Assembly: GCF_016650635.1 (NCBI RefSeq)
Contig: NZ_JAEKFI010000001.1
Span: 1,054,001 to 1,118,000, forward strand
Length of the DNA: 64,000 bases
Direction: 5' to 3'
DNA from: Pseudomonas sp. TH43
Lineage (GTDB): Bacteria; Pseudomonadota; Gammaproteobacteria; Pseudomonadales; Pseudomonadaceae
This document shows, in pieces, positions 23,363-32,166 of the stretch. The notes under the pieces are model-generated. The model saw only the letters and a program-made list of their open reading frames with translations, ran no database searches and was not told the DNA's origin. A program made the translations under genes and the position numbers. Position 1 is the first letter of the stretch. Every line of letters begins with the position of its first letter.

Positions 23363-25006
23363 ATGCTCAAAGCCAGTCTGCGTAGCCATCTCACTCTGTG
23401 GTTTACCGGTTTGTCATTGCTGACGCTGCTCAGCGTGGGTTTCTATGTCGGCCATATCGCCACCGAACAGATGAAGCAGGCCAGCGGCAATGCCCTGTTG
23501 AACACTGCGCGTTCGGCGGCAACCTTGCTGGGTGAGCAGTTGCGCGAGCGCCAATTGGAGGTGTATCTGCTCAGCCGCGCACCGCATCTGGAGCGCGGCG
23601 ATCTGGACAACCCGGCAATTCTGAAGTCGATGCAACTGCGCACTGAAGCCCGAGCCGAGTACGCGTGGATGGGCGTGACCGATGCGCAAGGCAACGTCCA
23701 CCAGGCGGTGAACAGATTGTTGGTCGGTCAATCGGTGCAACAGCGGCCGTGGTTTCAAGCCGGGCTGCGTGGGCAGTACACCGGCGACCCGCATGAGGCC
23801 GTGCTGCTGGCCAAATTGCTGCCGGGCACACCAAACGGCGAACCGCTGCGCTTCATCGATTTCGCCGCACCGATCCACAATGCCGAAGGTCAGGTGATTG
23901 GCGTGCTCGGTGCCCATGCTCACTGGAACTGGGTGACGCGCATTGTCGAATCGGCGACGTTTTCCCATAAAAATGCTGCGCCGGATGTCGAAGCGCTGAT
24001 CGTCGATCACGACGGCAAAGTGTTGTACCCCGAGGCCCTGATGGGCCAGCAACTGGCGATGGACGAAGCAAAAGCGCCGGGCTGGTCGGTGGGTAACGGT
24101 TACCTGACCAGCATGGTCACCGTGCCGACGCCACCCAGCACGGCGCTGTCGTGGTCGATTGCCGTACGCCAGCCACTGGAGACGGCGCTGCAACCGGCGC
24201 GCCTGTTGCTTTACAAGCTGTTGATGCTGGGCGTGTTCGCGGCAATGGTGTTCGGCTTGGTGGCGTATTACCTGGCGCTGTACCTGAGCCGTCCGATCGA
24301 GCAGCTTGCGAATTCGGCCAAGCAAGTCCAGAACAACCAGCCCGGCGCTCACTTCCCGCTGCAACATCCGGTGCGCGAAATTGCTCAGCTCGGCCAATCG
24401 ATTGATGCGATGACGCAATCGTTGCTCGCCAAAGAGCGCGAGCTGCAAGAAGCCAATGCCTCACTGGAGGCCACTGTGGCGCAACGCACCGCCGACCTCA
24501 TGCAGGCCAACGCCGAGCTGCTGAACCTGGCCACGCACGATGCGCTGACCGGCGTGTTCAACCGCCGTCGTTTCGACGAAAAACTCACCGAATACAGCTT
24601 GCTGTCGCGGCGCACGGGGCGCCCGTTCGCACTGTTGTTGATCGACGCCGATCACTTCAAACGCATCAATGACACGCACGGCCACGCGGTGGGTGACGAA
24701 GTGCTCAAGCAGTTGGCCCAACTGATTCAGAGCAGCCTGCGCACTACCGACTTCGTGGCGCGTTACGGCGGTGAAGAGTTCGCCGTACTGCTGCCGGAAA
24801 TCGCCCAACCCGACACCCCGGAAGTGGTCGCGGAGAAGATCCGCGCAGCCATTGCCGATGCCCACTTCCCAGCCGTCGGCCAGGTGACGGTGAGCCTCGG
24901 CATCGGTCTGGCAGACCCAGCGGACAACAACCCTACAGCGCTGATCAAACGGGCCGACCAGCAGTTGTATCAGGCGAAAGCGGCAGGCCGTAATCAGGTG
25001 GCCTGA
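23363..25006 (+). CDS. Membrane diguanylate cyclase (Cache-HAMP-GGDEF)
   Basis: A 547-residue protein. First transmembrane helix near residues 12-30; a periplasmic double-Cache-like sensor to about residue 280 (YAWMGVTDAQGNVHQAVNRL); second helix near 283-305; HAMP linker (LSRPIEQLANSAKQV); a coiled coil (KERELQEANASLEATVAQRT); then a GGDEF domain. The signature RYGGEEF is intact, DADHFKRINDTHGHAVGDE is present, and an RxxD inhibitory site (RTTD) lies five residues before GGEEF. It should make c-di-GMP in response to a periplasmic ligand, probably a small organic molecule, with product feedback. Confidence 0.93.
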   Translation: MLKASLRSHLTLWFTGLSLLTLLSVGFYVGHIATEQMKQASGNALLNTARSAATLLGEQLRERQLEVYLLSRAPHLERGDLDNPAILKSMQLRTEARAEYAWMGVTDAQGNVHQAVNRLLVGQSVQQRPWFQAGLRGQYTGDPHEAVLLAKLLPGTPNGEPLRFIDFAAPIHNAEGQVIGVLGAHAHWNWVTRIVESATFSHKNAAPDVEALIVDHDGKVLYPEALMGQQLAMDEAKAPGWSVGNGYLTSMVTVPTPPSTALSWSIAVRQPLETALQPARLLLYKLLMLGVFAAMVFGLVAYYLALYLSRPIEQLANSAKQVQNNQPGAHFPLQHPVREIAQLGQSIDAMTQSLLAKERELQEANASLEATVAQRTADLMQANAELLNLATHDALTGVFNRRRFDEKLTEYSLLSRRTGRPFALLLIDADHFKRINDTHGHAVGDEVLKQLAQLIQSSLRTTDFVARYGGEEFAVLLPEIAQPDTPEVVAEKIRAAIADAHFPAVGQVTVSLGIGLADPADNNPTALIKRADQQLYQAKAAGRNQVA

Positions 25007-25300
25007 TCAGGCCTTTTTCACTTCACAGATGCCGTGGGCCTTGTTCTTGCCGGTATACGACAGCGCTGGCGAACCATCGGGATTGATGCTCAGGGAAATG
25101 GTCACGCCAGCGCCTTTGGCTTCGAAGTAGTTTTCGTTGAATTTTTTCAGTTTGCCTTCCTTGCCATTGATGTAGATCGGTCCGCCTTCATCGGCATGTA
25201 CTTCGATCTTTCCCGGGCAGGTGGCGTTGAGCATCGGAATGGCGGCGTGGGCCAATCCTGTGACGAGCAACAGCGGTGCGGCCAACAGCAAAACTCTCAT
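25007..25300 (-). CDS. Small secreted protein of unknown function
   Basis: A 97-residue protein with a signal peptide (RVLLLAAPLLLVTGLAHAA). The mature part has about 78 residues with two cysteines (TCPGKIEV and HGICEVKK) that could form one disulfide, and the segments GPIYINGKEGKLKKFN and YFEAKGAGVTISLSINPDG suggest a small beta fold. I do not recognise the family. It converges with the diguanylate cyclase gene: its stop abuts that gene's stop with no gap. Confidence 0.8.
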   Translation of the reverse strand: MRVLLLAAPLLLVTGLAHAAIPMLNATCPGKIEVHADEGGPIYINGKEGKLKKFNENYFEAKGAGVTISLSINPDGSPALSYTGKNKAHGICEVKKA

Positions 25301-25351
25301 GATGTACTCCCTGGTTTCGACGGTGTGCCGAGCACTTCGCCGGCCACCCCA

Positions 25352-25445
25352 TTGTAGGAGCTGCCGAAGGCCGCGATCTGTTGATCTTGTCTTTTAATAG
25401 CAAGATCACAGATCGCCGCCTCGTTTCACTCGACAGCGCCTACAT
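25352..25445. repeat. REPIN
   Basis: Arms TTGTAGGAGCTGCCGAAGGC and a right arm ending GACAGCGCCTACA, with inner GATCTTG...CAAGATC pairing. It lies behind the polyamine-binding protein gene. Confidence 0.85.
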
Positions 25446-25460
25446 GCTTTTGGGGGATGG

Positions 25461-26549
25461 TCAGGTGTTGGTTTTCAGCTTGGTCCACAAGCGTGTGGAC
25501 AGACGCGCAATGGCTGCTGGCAACTCTTCCACGGTGAACAGTTTTTCCATCACGCTCTTCGGTGGGTAGATCGCCGAATCCTCTTTCACGTCGGGGTTGA
25601 GAAACTCGGCAGCCGCTGCGTTGGGGTTGGCGTAATGAATGCTGTTGCTGATGTTGGCAATCACCTTGGGGTCGAGCAGGTAATTCATATAGGCGTAGGC
25701 GTTTTTCTCGTGAGGCGCGCTTTTGGGCATGACCATCATGTCGAACCACAGGGTCGTGCCCTCGTCCGGGATCGAGTAGGCGATGTCGATGCCATTCTTC
25801 GCTTCCCTGGCGCTGGCGGCAGCCTGGACGATGTCGCCGTTGAAACCGATCACCACGCAGACATTACCGTTGGCCAGGTCGCTGATGTATTTCGAGGCGT
25901 GGAAATACTGGATGTAGGGGCGGATCTTCAACAACGCCTGTTCGGCCTTTTTGTAATCCGCCGGCTCGTGGCTGTGCGGTGGCAGGCCCAAATAGTTGAG
26001 GGTGATCGGCAACACCTGCGTCGGGTTATCGATGAACGCCACGCCGCACTGGCTCAACTTCTTGATGTTTTCTTCATCAAACAACATCTTCCACGAGCGC
26101 GTGACATCGGTGTTGCCGAAGATCGCCTTGATCTTCTGGACATTGTAACCGATGCCGGCAGTGCCCCACATGTACGGGAAGCCGTACTGGTTGCCGGGGT
26201 CGTTGACCTCAAGCTTCTGCATCAACACCGGGTCGAGGTTTTTCCAGTTCGGCAATTGCGACTTGTCGAGCTTCTGGATCGCCCCGGCCTTGATCAGCCG
26301 CGACAGAAAATGGTTCGACGGGCTGACCACGTCATACCCGGTGTTGCCGGTCATCAACTTCGACTCCAGCACTTCGTTGCTGTCGTGAATGTCGTAGGTG
26401 GTCTTGATGCCGGTGGCCTGGGTGAAGTTGGCCAGGGTGTCCGGAGCGATGTAGCTGTTCCAGTTGGAGATGTTGACGGTTTCGTCGGCGAGCGCCGCAG
26501 TGGAAGCGGCTGCGAGCACAACGGTCAGAGAAAGTGGATGAATGCGCAT
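25461..26549 (-). CDS. Polyamine-type ABC transporter substrate-binding protein (PotF/PotD-like)
   Basis: A 362-residue periplasmic binding protein with a signal peptide (PLSLTVVLAAASTAALA). The mature start ETVNISNWNSYIAPDTLANF, the segment YDVVSPSNHFLSRLIKAGAI, and PYMWGTAGIGYN and PDEGTTLWFDMMVMPKSAPH are the hallmarks of putrescine/spermidine-binding proteins; the Trp and Asp residues in them contact the amine. No permease or ATPase genes lie next to it, so it either uses a distant PotGHI-type transporter or has a sensing role. It is 51 bp downstream of a FAD amine oxidase gene on the same strand, which fits polyamine use. Confidence 0.93.
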   Translation of the reverse strand: MRIHPLSLTVVLAAASTAALADETVNISNWNSYIAPDTLANFTQATGIKTTYDIHDSNEVLESKLMTGNTGYDVVSPSNHFLSRLIKAGAIQKLDKSQLPNWKNLDPVLMQKLEVNDPGNQYGFPYMWGTAGIGYNVQKIKAIFGNTDVTRSWKMLFDEENIKKLSQCGVAFIDNPTQVLPITLNYLGLPPHSHEPADYKKAEQALLKIRPYIQYFHASKYISDLANGNVCVVIGFNGDIVQAAASAREAKNGIDIAYSIPDEGTTLWFDMMVMPKSAPHEKNAYAYMNYLLDPKVIANISNSIHYANPNAAAAEFLNPDVKEDSAIYPPKSVMEKLFTVEELPAAIARLSTRLWTKLKTNT

Positions 26550-26600
26550 GTTCTGTCACCTGAGTTGAGTGGCTTTTATTCTTGTGCGATAGGCGAAATT

Positions 26601-27902
26601 TCAGATTTCTGTTCTGGCTCTGACTGCCTCCACGCGCATGCGCAGCATGGCACCGATATCGAAGAAGGGACGCGGCGGCAGCCAGCCGGGTTCGGCGCGC
26701 TGCATGACCGATTGCAAGAGTGGCGAGTCAACGCCCGACGCCAGCTCCGCCAGCAAGCGCCCCCACAACGTCCCCCGGGCAACGCCGGAACCATTGCAGC
26801 CGGCGACGGCGAAGACGCCCTCTTCAACCCGATCAAAAAAAGCCTGGCCGCTGCGCGTCGCACTCAAGTGGCCAGTCCAGGTGTACTGAATGTCCTGCTC
26901 GCCGAGGAACGGAAAGCGCCGCTGCAAGCCTCGCACGTGATGTTGCCGACGCAAGGCGAGTTGGCTGTTGGAAAGGTCGCGCGTGCGGTATTCGGCAGTG
27001 TTGCGGATCATCACCCGGCGATCAGGCGTCAGCCGTACCGTGGCGCCAAGCGGACGAGTCGACAGCACGCCCCAAGGCTCGACCGCGCCGATGGCTGCAA
27101 ACTCCTGATCGGTCAGCGGTCGCGTGAGGCTGGCGCTCAGCTCCATCGGGAAGGTGGCGCTGTCGGTGATGCCGACGCGCGGAATGAAGGCGTTCAGGCA
27201 CACCAGCACCCGTTTGGCTTCGACGCTGCCATCGACCGCATTGGCGCGCAGCCGTCCCTGGCTCAGGCGCTCGATACCGGTGATGTCAGTGTTTTCGTAA
27301 AGGGTGATAGTGCCCGGCAGTGCGTTGAGCAACCCTTTCACGTACTTGGCCGGTTGCAGCAACGCGTTGCCGTGGCCGCAATAGATCGCCGCTTCGTAGT
27401 GGCGAGTGCCAAGCGTCTGCGCCAGTGCAGCGCCATGCATAAACTCCGCGCGGGCACCGAGGGCGCGCAGCGTCGCCAGTTTGGCGTCAACCTGGTCGAG
27501 TTTCGCCCGGTCGCTGACGGCAAAGTAATAACCGCTGTCGCGAAACTCGCAGTCGATACCATGGCGAGCGATGCGTTGACGCACTTCTTCACTGGCAGCG
27601 CGGGAAATCATCGTATCGGTTTCAAACCCGGCAAAACCTGAAGCGCCGAGCAACTCGCTCGACGCCGGATGTTCATGGGCCACGACGAACCCCGAGTTAC
27701 GCGCCGAAGCGCCTTGCGCCGCCCGCTGCCGATCGACCACGACAATACGTGCCTGCGGGTGCATTTCGGCGAGCGTATGCGCAGCGCTGAGCCCGGTAAT
27801 CCCGCCACCGATCACCAGCCAGTCGGCTTTTTGCGCACCACTCAGGCGACCGCGTTCCGGCGAACTGCCGGCCTGCGCGATCCAGCCACATACATTTTCC
27901 AT
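26601..27902 (-). CDS. FAD-dependent oxidoreductase (PuuB/OrdL-like)
   Basis: A 433-residue DAO-family flavoenzyme. The FAD-binding fold starts with ADWLVIGGGITGLSAAHTLA near residue 27 and continues with ARIVVVDRQRAAQGASARNS, the ASARNSGFV site found in gamma-glutamylputrescine oxidases. The C-terminal part has YTWTGHLSATRSGQAFF and VFAVAGCNGSGVARGT, the second FAD contact. It probably oxidises an amine such as gamma-glutamylputrescine or a polyamine, giving an aldehyde, ammonia or amine and hydrogen peroxide. The downstream binding protein and the divergent LysR gene make a small amine-use cluster. Confidence 0.9.
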   Translation of the reverse strand: MENVCGWIAQAGSSPERGRLSGAQKADWLVIGGGITGLSAAHTLAEMHPQARIVVVDRQRAAQGASARNSGFVVAHEHPASSELLGASGFAGFETDTMISRAASEEVRQRIARHGIDCEFRDSGYYFAVSDRAKLDQVDAKLATLRALGARAEFMHGAALAQTLGTRHYEAAIYCGHGNALLQPAKYVKGLLNALPGTITLYENTDITGIERLSQGRLRANAVDGSVEAKRVLVCLNAFIPRVGITDSATFPMELSASLTRPLTDQEFAAIGAVEPWGVLSTRPLGATVRLTPDRRVMIRNTAEYRTRDLSNSQLALRRQHHVRGLQRRFPFLGEQDIQYTWTGHLSATRSGQAFFDRVEEGVFAVAGCNGSGVARGTLWGRLLAELASGVDSPLLQSVMQRAEPGWLPPRPFFDIGAMLRMRVEAVRARTEI

Positions 27903-28061
27903 GCATCACCTCATCGACTCTCGTTCTGCGGCTTGCTTCTGCCCGTCGAGCATGCGTGAATCGCATGCGCAACTTGAGAAGATCGTCGCCAGAGCTAGAA
28001 TCTATTAGGTCTTCGCCTCACCGACCAACGCTATAAAATCATCGAGCCATTCTGAAACCGC

Positions 28062-28967
28062 ATGGATAAAATTCGTCACCTTCCTTCCCTGCAAGCTCTG
28101 CAAACGCTGGTCGAAGTTGCCCGCTGCGGCAGCTTCACCACGGCTGCGCAAAAACTGTGTCTGACCCAAAGCGCGGTAAGCCGACAGATCCAGCAACTGG
28201 AGAGCCACTTCAATGTGGCGCTGTTCATCCGCACCAGCCGCAGCTTGCGACTGACTCCGGAGGGAGAGCAGGTTTTGGCCAGCGCGCGCAGCATCCTCGA
28301 ACAACTGCAAACCCTCGAAGAACGCCTCGCCCCACAGAAGCGCCCCTTCCGCATCCGCATGCACGTGTCGCTGGCGGTGCGCTGGCTGCTGCCCAAACTC
28401 AGCGATTTTTATCTGCGCCATCCTGAGGTGTCCCTGGCCATTGAAACCGTCGCCACTGAAGTGGTTGAGCCGGCGAGTGACAGTGATGCCTACATTCTTT
28501 ATCTGCCGCAACCGAGCAGCGATGCAGACTGCCTGACGCTATTTGAAGAAGCGCTGGTGCCGGTGTGTTCACCCACCCTCGCGCACGCACCGCGCTCGAT
28601 CGACGAGTTGCAGCGTTTTGCCTTGCTGCACCGCTCGGCCGATCGCCAGGCGTGGATCGAATGGCTGGCGGCAAACGATGGAAAACCGCTGGAAGATTAC
28701 CGGCACATCCCGTTCAACCTTGATGAGCTGGCTCTGGATGCGGCCGCACGAGGATTAGGCGTGGCGGTGACGGACATGACACTGGCGGCGGAGTCGATCG
28801 AGCGAGGGGTGTTGGTGGTGCCGTTCGGCGAACCATTGCGCACGGGAGGGATTTATTCACTGAGCCTGCAACCGGCGGCAGCATCGCACCCCGCCTGCGC
28901 CGTGGTCATGGCATGGTTTGCCGACCAGACAACAAACCCGAGGCACCTGCACCAAAACACGCCATGA
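28062..28967 (+). CDS. LysR family transcriptional regulator
   Basis: 301 residues. The N-terminal helix-turn-helix is of the GcvA/AmpR-like group: HLPSLQALQTLVEVARCGSF, then AAQKLCLTQSAVSRQIQQLE and LFIRTSRSLRLTPEGEQ. The remaining part is the effector-binding domain. It is divergent from the FAD oxidoreductase gene with a 159-bp gap, so it most likely controls the amine oxidase and binding-protein genes. The effector would then be an amine or its product; this is inference. A REPIN follows the gene. Confidence 0.92.
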   Translation: MDKIRHLPSLQALQTLVEVARCGSFTTAAQKLCLTQSAVSRQIQQLESHFNVALFIRTSRSLRLTPEGEQVLASARSILEQLQTLEERLAPQKRPFRIRMHVSLAVRWLLPKLSDFYLRHPEVSLAIETVATEVVEPASDSDAYILYLPQPSSDADCLTLFEEALVPVCSPTLAHAPRSIDELQRFALLHRSADRQAWIEWLAANDGKPLEDYRHIPFNLDELALDAAARGLGVAVTDMTLAAESIERGVLVVPFGEPLRTGGIYSLSLQPAAASHPACAVVMAWFADQTTNPRHLHQNTP

Positions 28968-28976
28968 ACACTCCCA

Positions 28977-29062
28977 TGTAGGAGCTGCCGCAGGCTGCGA
29001 TCTTTTGCTCTTGCTTTCTACAAGCAAGAGCAAAAGATCGCAGCCCGCAGCAGCTCCTGCAC
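28977..29062. repeat. REPIN between convergent genes
   Basis: Near-perfect hairpin: ATGTAGGAGCTGCCGCAGGC pairs with a right arm GCAGCCCGCAGCAGCTCCTG, and inner GATCTTTTGCTCTTGC pairs with GCAAGAGCAAAAGATC. It lies between the convergent LysR and cytochrome c genes. Confidence 0.92.
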
Positions 29063-29065
29063 GGA

Positions 29066-29449
29066 TTACTTGAAGGCCTGCAGATAGGCCAGCAGGTTGT
29101 CGAGTTTTTCTTCGTCACTCAGCCCCCCGAAAATCATCCGCGTGCCCGGTACGACGCCTTTGGGATCTTTGAGATACGCCGTCAGTGTGTCGCGATCCCA
29201 GGTCACGCCGGAGTTTTTCATCGCATCGGAATACACGTAGTTGGCCGAGGTCCCGGCGGGTCGGCCGAAGATGCCGTTGAGTTGCGGGCCGAACCCCGGG
29301 CGAGCTGATTCGCCGACCTGATGGCAGCCGCCACACAAGCGCGGAAAGATTTTCGCGCCGGCCTCCGGGTCGCCTGCTGCGTGGACGCCTGCGCTGAAAA
29401 AAGCAGCGGTGAAGATCAGGGCAAAAGACAGTGACGCGGTGTTTTTCAT
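29066..29449 (-). CDS. Periplasmic class I cytochrome c
   Basis: A mono-heme cytochrome of about 127 residues. Signal peptide LSFALIFTAAFFSAGVHAAG; heme motif CGGCH at residues 39-43; the distal Met ligand is Met105 in PGTRMIFGG; GFGPQLNGIFGRPAG and the C-terminal LLAYLQ helix are typical of cytochromes like c550/c2. It shuttles electrons in the periplasm between membrane complexes or dehydrogenases. I chose the ATG at 29449, which starts the signal peptide; the frame is open to 29494. It stands alone, bounded by two REP hairpins. Confidence 0.92.
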   Translation of the reverse strand: MKNTASLSFALIFTAAFFSAGVHAAGDPEAGAKIFPRLCGGCHQVGESARPGFGPQLNGIFGRPAGTSANYVYSDAMKNSGVTWDRDTLTAYLKDPKGVVPGTRMIFGGLSDEEKLDNLLAYLQAFK

Positions 29450-29496
29450 CGGACGATCCAGGACGGTGTAATGCAATTGAGGCAAGGCTAACATTT

Positions 29497-29590
29497 TGTG
29501 GCGAGGGAGCCCGCTCCCGCTGGATTGCGAGGCGATCCCGAATGTTGGGCCAGTTGCGCAGTCCAGCTTAAGCGAGCTGCCTCGCCACAG
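29497..29590. repeat. Inverted repeat of the TGTGGCGAGGG type
   Basis: TGTGGCGAGGGAGCCCGCTC at the left and a diverged CTGCCTCGCCACA at the right. This is a second repeat family in the window, related to those at 38.9 and 56.7 kb. It lies between the MocR gene's 3' end and the start of the cytochrome gene. Confidence 0.8.
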
Positions 29591-29609
29591 GGTTTTTACC
29601 GAGATGGTT

Positions 29610-30941
29610 TTACAGATAGGCAGCGATGATCTTCCTGACGGTGATCAATGCCTGGCGCAACAGCGCCATGTCCACCGAGCCCAGCGCCAGACGAATCGCG
29701 TGGGGCACGTGCGTCGACACCGAAAACGGCTCAGCCGTGGTGACCGAAATCTGTTCATGCATCAACTCGACGACGATCTGATCGGCGCGCACGTCTTCCG
29801 GCAGCGGCAGCCACACAAAGTACGAGGATGGATGACCGATGCAGGTCAGCCCCTGGAGCAACTCGACTGCCAATGCCTGACGCGCCTTGGCATCGTTGCG
29901 TTTTTGCTCTTCAAGCTCGATGACCGTGCCGTCATCGAGCCACGCGCACACTATCGCGGTCATCACACCGGGCGTGTTCCAGGTAGTGGCGCGAATGATC
30001 CGCTCCAGCGCCGGCACCGTTGGTAGCGGCGCGGCAATGAAGCCCACGCGCAGGCCGGTGGCAATATTCTTGGAAAGTCCCGAGACGTAAACAGTACGCT
30101 CCGGCGCCAGTTCGACCAGCGCAGGCGGCGGGTTTTCTACCAGAAACGCGTAGGCCGCGTCTTCGATGATCGTCAGTTCATGCCGCCGGGCAATCGCCAC
30201 CAATTGCTCGCGCTGCTCGATCGGCATGACCCAGCCCAGCGGATTGTGCAGCGTCGGCATGCTGTACACGGCGCGTACCGAGCGATGCCGACACAGTTTG
30301 TCCAACGCCAGCAGATCCGGCCCCTGAGCGCTGACCGGGATCGGCACGATCTCCACATGCAGCGCCTCGGCCAGCACCTTGAACCCGGAATAGGTCAGCG
30401 CGTCCGCCGCAATCACATCACCGGGCTTGAGTATTGCCATCAGCGCCACCGCCAAGCCTTGCTGGGCGCCATTGACGATCAGCACTTGCTCGGCATCGAC
30501 ATTCACCCCACGGCTCAGCAGGTGCCGCACGACCGAGGCGCGTTCGTGCGCGCGGCCTGCATGCGGTTGATAGCGCAGCAACGCTTCGAGGTCGCCGGAC
30601 AGCGCCAATTGCCTTAACGCCGTGCGCAGCAACTCGGCCTGACCGGGCAACGACGGATAATTGAAATTGAGGTCGATCATGCCGACCGCGACGTCTTTCT
30701 GATCAATGCCCTGCCCCGGCGACAACGAGGTTTCGCGCACAAACGTGCCGCGCCCGGTTTCGCCGCTGACCAGCCCCATCGCCTCCAATTCGGCGTAAAC
30801 CCGCGAGGCGGTGACCAGCGCCAGTCCATGCGCTGACGCCAATTGCCGGTGGGTGGGCAGCCGCGTACCCGGCGGCAATCGACCGGCGCGAATGTCCGCC
30901 GCGTAGGTGTCGACAAGCGTCTTGTAGCGAGCGCGCGGCAT
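29610..30941 (-). CDS. MocR-type regulator (GntR HTH plus PLP aminotransferase fold)
   Basis: A regulator of about 443 residues. The N-terminal ~70 residues are a GntR winged helix (YAADIRAGRLPPGTRLPTHR, LALVTASRVYAELEAMGLVS). The rest is a fold type I aminotransferase: INGAQQGLAVAL, DALTYSGFKVL, PTLHNPLGWVMP, EDAAYAFL, then the PLP-lysine in YVSGLSKNIATGLRVGFIAA. Such proteins sense PLP and amino compounds. It is divergent from the EamA exporter gene across a 90-bp gap and probably controls it. The start is uncertain: ATG at 30941 fits the domain, but the frame opens further to 30986 or 31013. Confidence 0.9.
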   Translation of the reverse strand: MPRARYKTLVDTYAADIRAGRLPPGTRLPTHRQLASAHGLALVTASRVYAELEAMGLVSGETGRGTFVRETSLSPGQGIDQKDVAVGMIDLNFNYPSLPGQAELLRTALRQLALSGDLEALLRYQPHAGRAHERASVVRHLLSRGVNVDAEQVLIVNGAQQGLAVALMAILKPGDVIAADALTYSGFKVLAEALHVEIVPIPVSAQGPDLLALDKLCRHRSVRAVYSMPTLHNPLGWVMPIEQREQLVAIARRHELTIIEDAAYAFLVENPPPALVELAPERTVYVSGLSKNIATGLRVGFIAAPLPTVPALERIIRATTWNTPGVMTAIVCAWLDDGTVIELEEQKRNDAKARQALAVELLQGLTCIGHPSSYFVWLPLPEDVRADQIVVELMHEQISVTTAEPFSVSTHVPHAIRLALGSVDMALLRQALITVRKIIAAYL

Positions 30942-31031
30942 AGGGCGATGTATCCATGACAATTCTTTGATTGTCCTGATTCTCATCCCTAGGATGACTG
31001 CAACGCAACCCACCTCTGAGCGCGAACTCGT

Positions 31032-31925
31032 ATGGAACGAACCTCAAACCTGGCCCAACCGGCCCTGGAAAAAACCAGCGGCTGGATCAACGGTTTTATC
31101 GGCGTATTGATCTTCAGCGGCTCATTGCCAGCCACGCGAGTGGCGGTGCTGGAATTCGATCCGGTGTTTCTGACAGTGGTGCGTGCAGCTATTGCCGGGG
31201 TGGTGGCGTTAGCCTTGTTGGGGTTGTTTCGCGAGCGTCGCCCGGCGCGACATCAATGGCTGTCGCTGTTCATTGTGGCGATGGGCGTGGTGTTCGGTTT
31301 TCCGTTGTTGACCGCCCTGGCATTGCAGCACGTGACGTCGGCGCATTCGATTGTGTTTGTCGGATTGCTACCGCTGGCGACGGCGATTTTCGGCGTGCTG
31401 CGCGGTGGTGAGCGGCCGCGCCCGGTGTTCTGGATTTTCTCGATTCTGGGCAGTGCTCTGGTCGTGGGCTTTGCGCTGTCGCAAGGCCTGAGCGCTTCGC
31501 CGACCGGCGATCTGCTGATGCTCGCGGCCATTGTCGCCTGCGGCCTCGGTTACGCCGAAGGCGCCAAACTGTCGCGAACCCTCGGTGGCTGGCAGGTGAT
31601 CTGTTGGGCGCTGGTGATGTCGCTGCCGCTGATGGCCCTGTTGAGTCTGTGGCTGGCGCCCGCCTCGTTCAGCCACATCAGCCTGTCGGCGTGGTTGTGT
31701 CTGGCCTATGTCTCGCTGTTCAGCATGCTCATTGGCTTTGTTTTCTGGTATCGCGGACTGGCGCAGGGCGGGATCGCTGCGGTCGGGCAGTTGCAACTGC
31801 TGCAACCGTTTTTCGGCCTGGCGCTGGCGGCGACGCTGCTGCACGAGCACGTCAGCCTCGGCATGCTGGCGGTGACACTTGGCGTAATTCTGTGTGTGGC
31901 CGGGGCGAAAAAGTTCGCCAAATAA
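31032..31925 (+). CDS. EamA/DMT family transporter
   Basis: A 297-residue inner-membrane protein with ten hydrophobic segments in two EamA repeats, the usual length. Features include the first-helix segment INGFIGVLIFSGSLPATRVA, ALQHVTSAHSIVFVGLLPLA in repeat one and FVFWYRGLAQGGIAAVGQLQ with LLQPFFGLALA in repeat two. Members export amino acids or other small metabolites. The divergent MocR regulator suggests a PLP-related or amino-acid substrate. The 240 bp after it up to the histidine kinase hold no gene I can support. Confidence 0.92.
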   Translation: MERTSNLAQPALEKTSGWINGFIGVLIFSGSLPATRVAVLEFDPVFLTVVRAAIAGVVALALLGLFRERRPARHQWLSLFIVAMGVVFGFPLLTALALQHVTSAHSIVFVGLLPLATAIFGVLRGGERPRPVFWIFSILGSALVVGFALSQGLSASPTGDLLMLAAIVACGLGYAEGAKLSRTLGGWQVICWALVMSLPLMALLSLWLAPASFSHISLSAWLCLAYVSLFSMLIGFVFWYRGLAQGGIAAVGQLQLLQPFFGLALAATLLHEHVSLGMLAVTLGVILCVAGAKKFAK

Positions 31926-32166
31926 CCTTCAGGCGTCAGCCTTCCACGCGTGAAAACCGAGCCCGGTATTGCGGTAAAACAGCGGAGCAACCGTGGCACC
32001 GGTAAAGTTGGCGGTCTTCGCCACAAATCGTTTTGTCTGCGCCATCGTGTCATGATGCCCAAAGGCCCGAAAATCTGCTTCGCAACGAAGCATCTGGCGT
32101 GCTGGAAAAAAACAGCAGCGGCAAGGGTCTTTCATTAGAAGCTGACGTCAGGAAAGACACTCCCGC

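Noticed and set aside
25635..27641. Plus-strand open frame of 668 codons
   Set aside because: It runs through two well-recognised minus-strand genes and the gap between them, so it cannot be a real protein.
31929..32135. Minus-strand frame of 68 codons between the EamA and kinase genes
   Set aside because: No ribosome site, no recognisable feature, and its stop abuts the EamA stop. I cannot tell it from chance.
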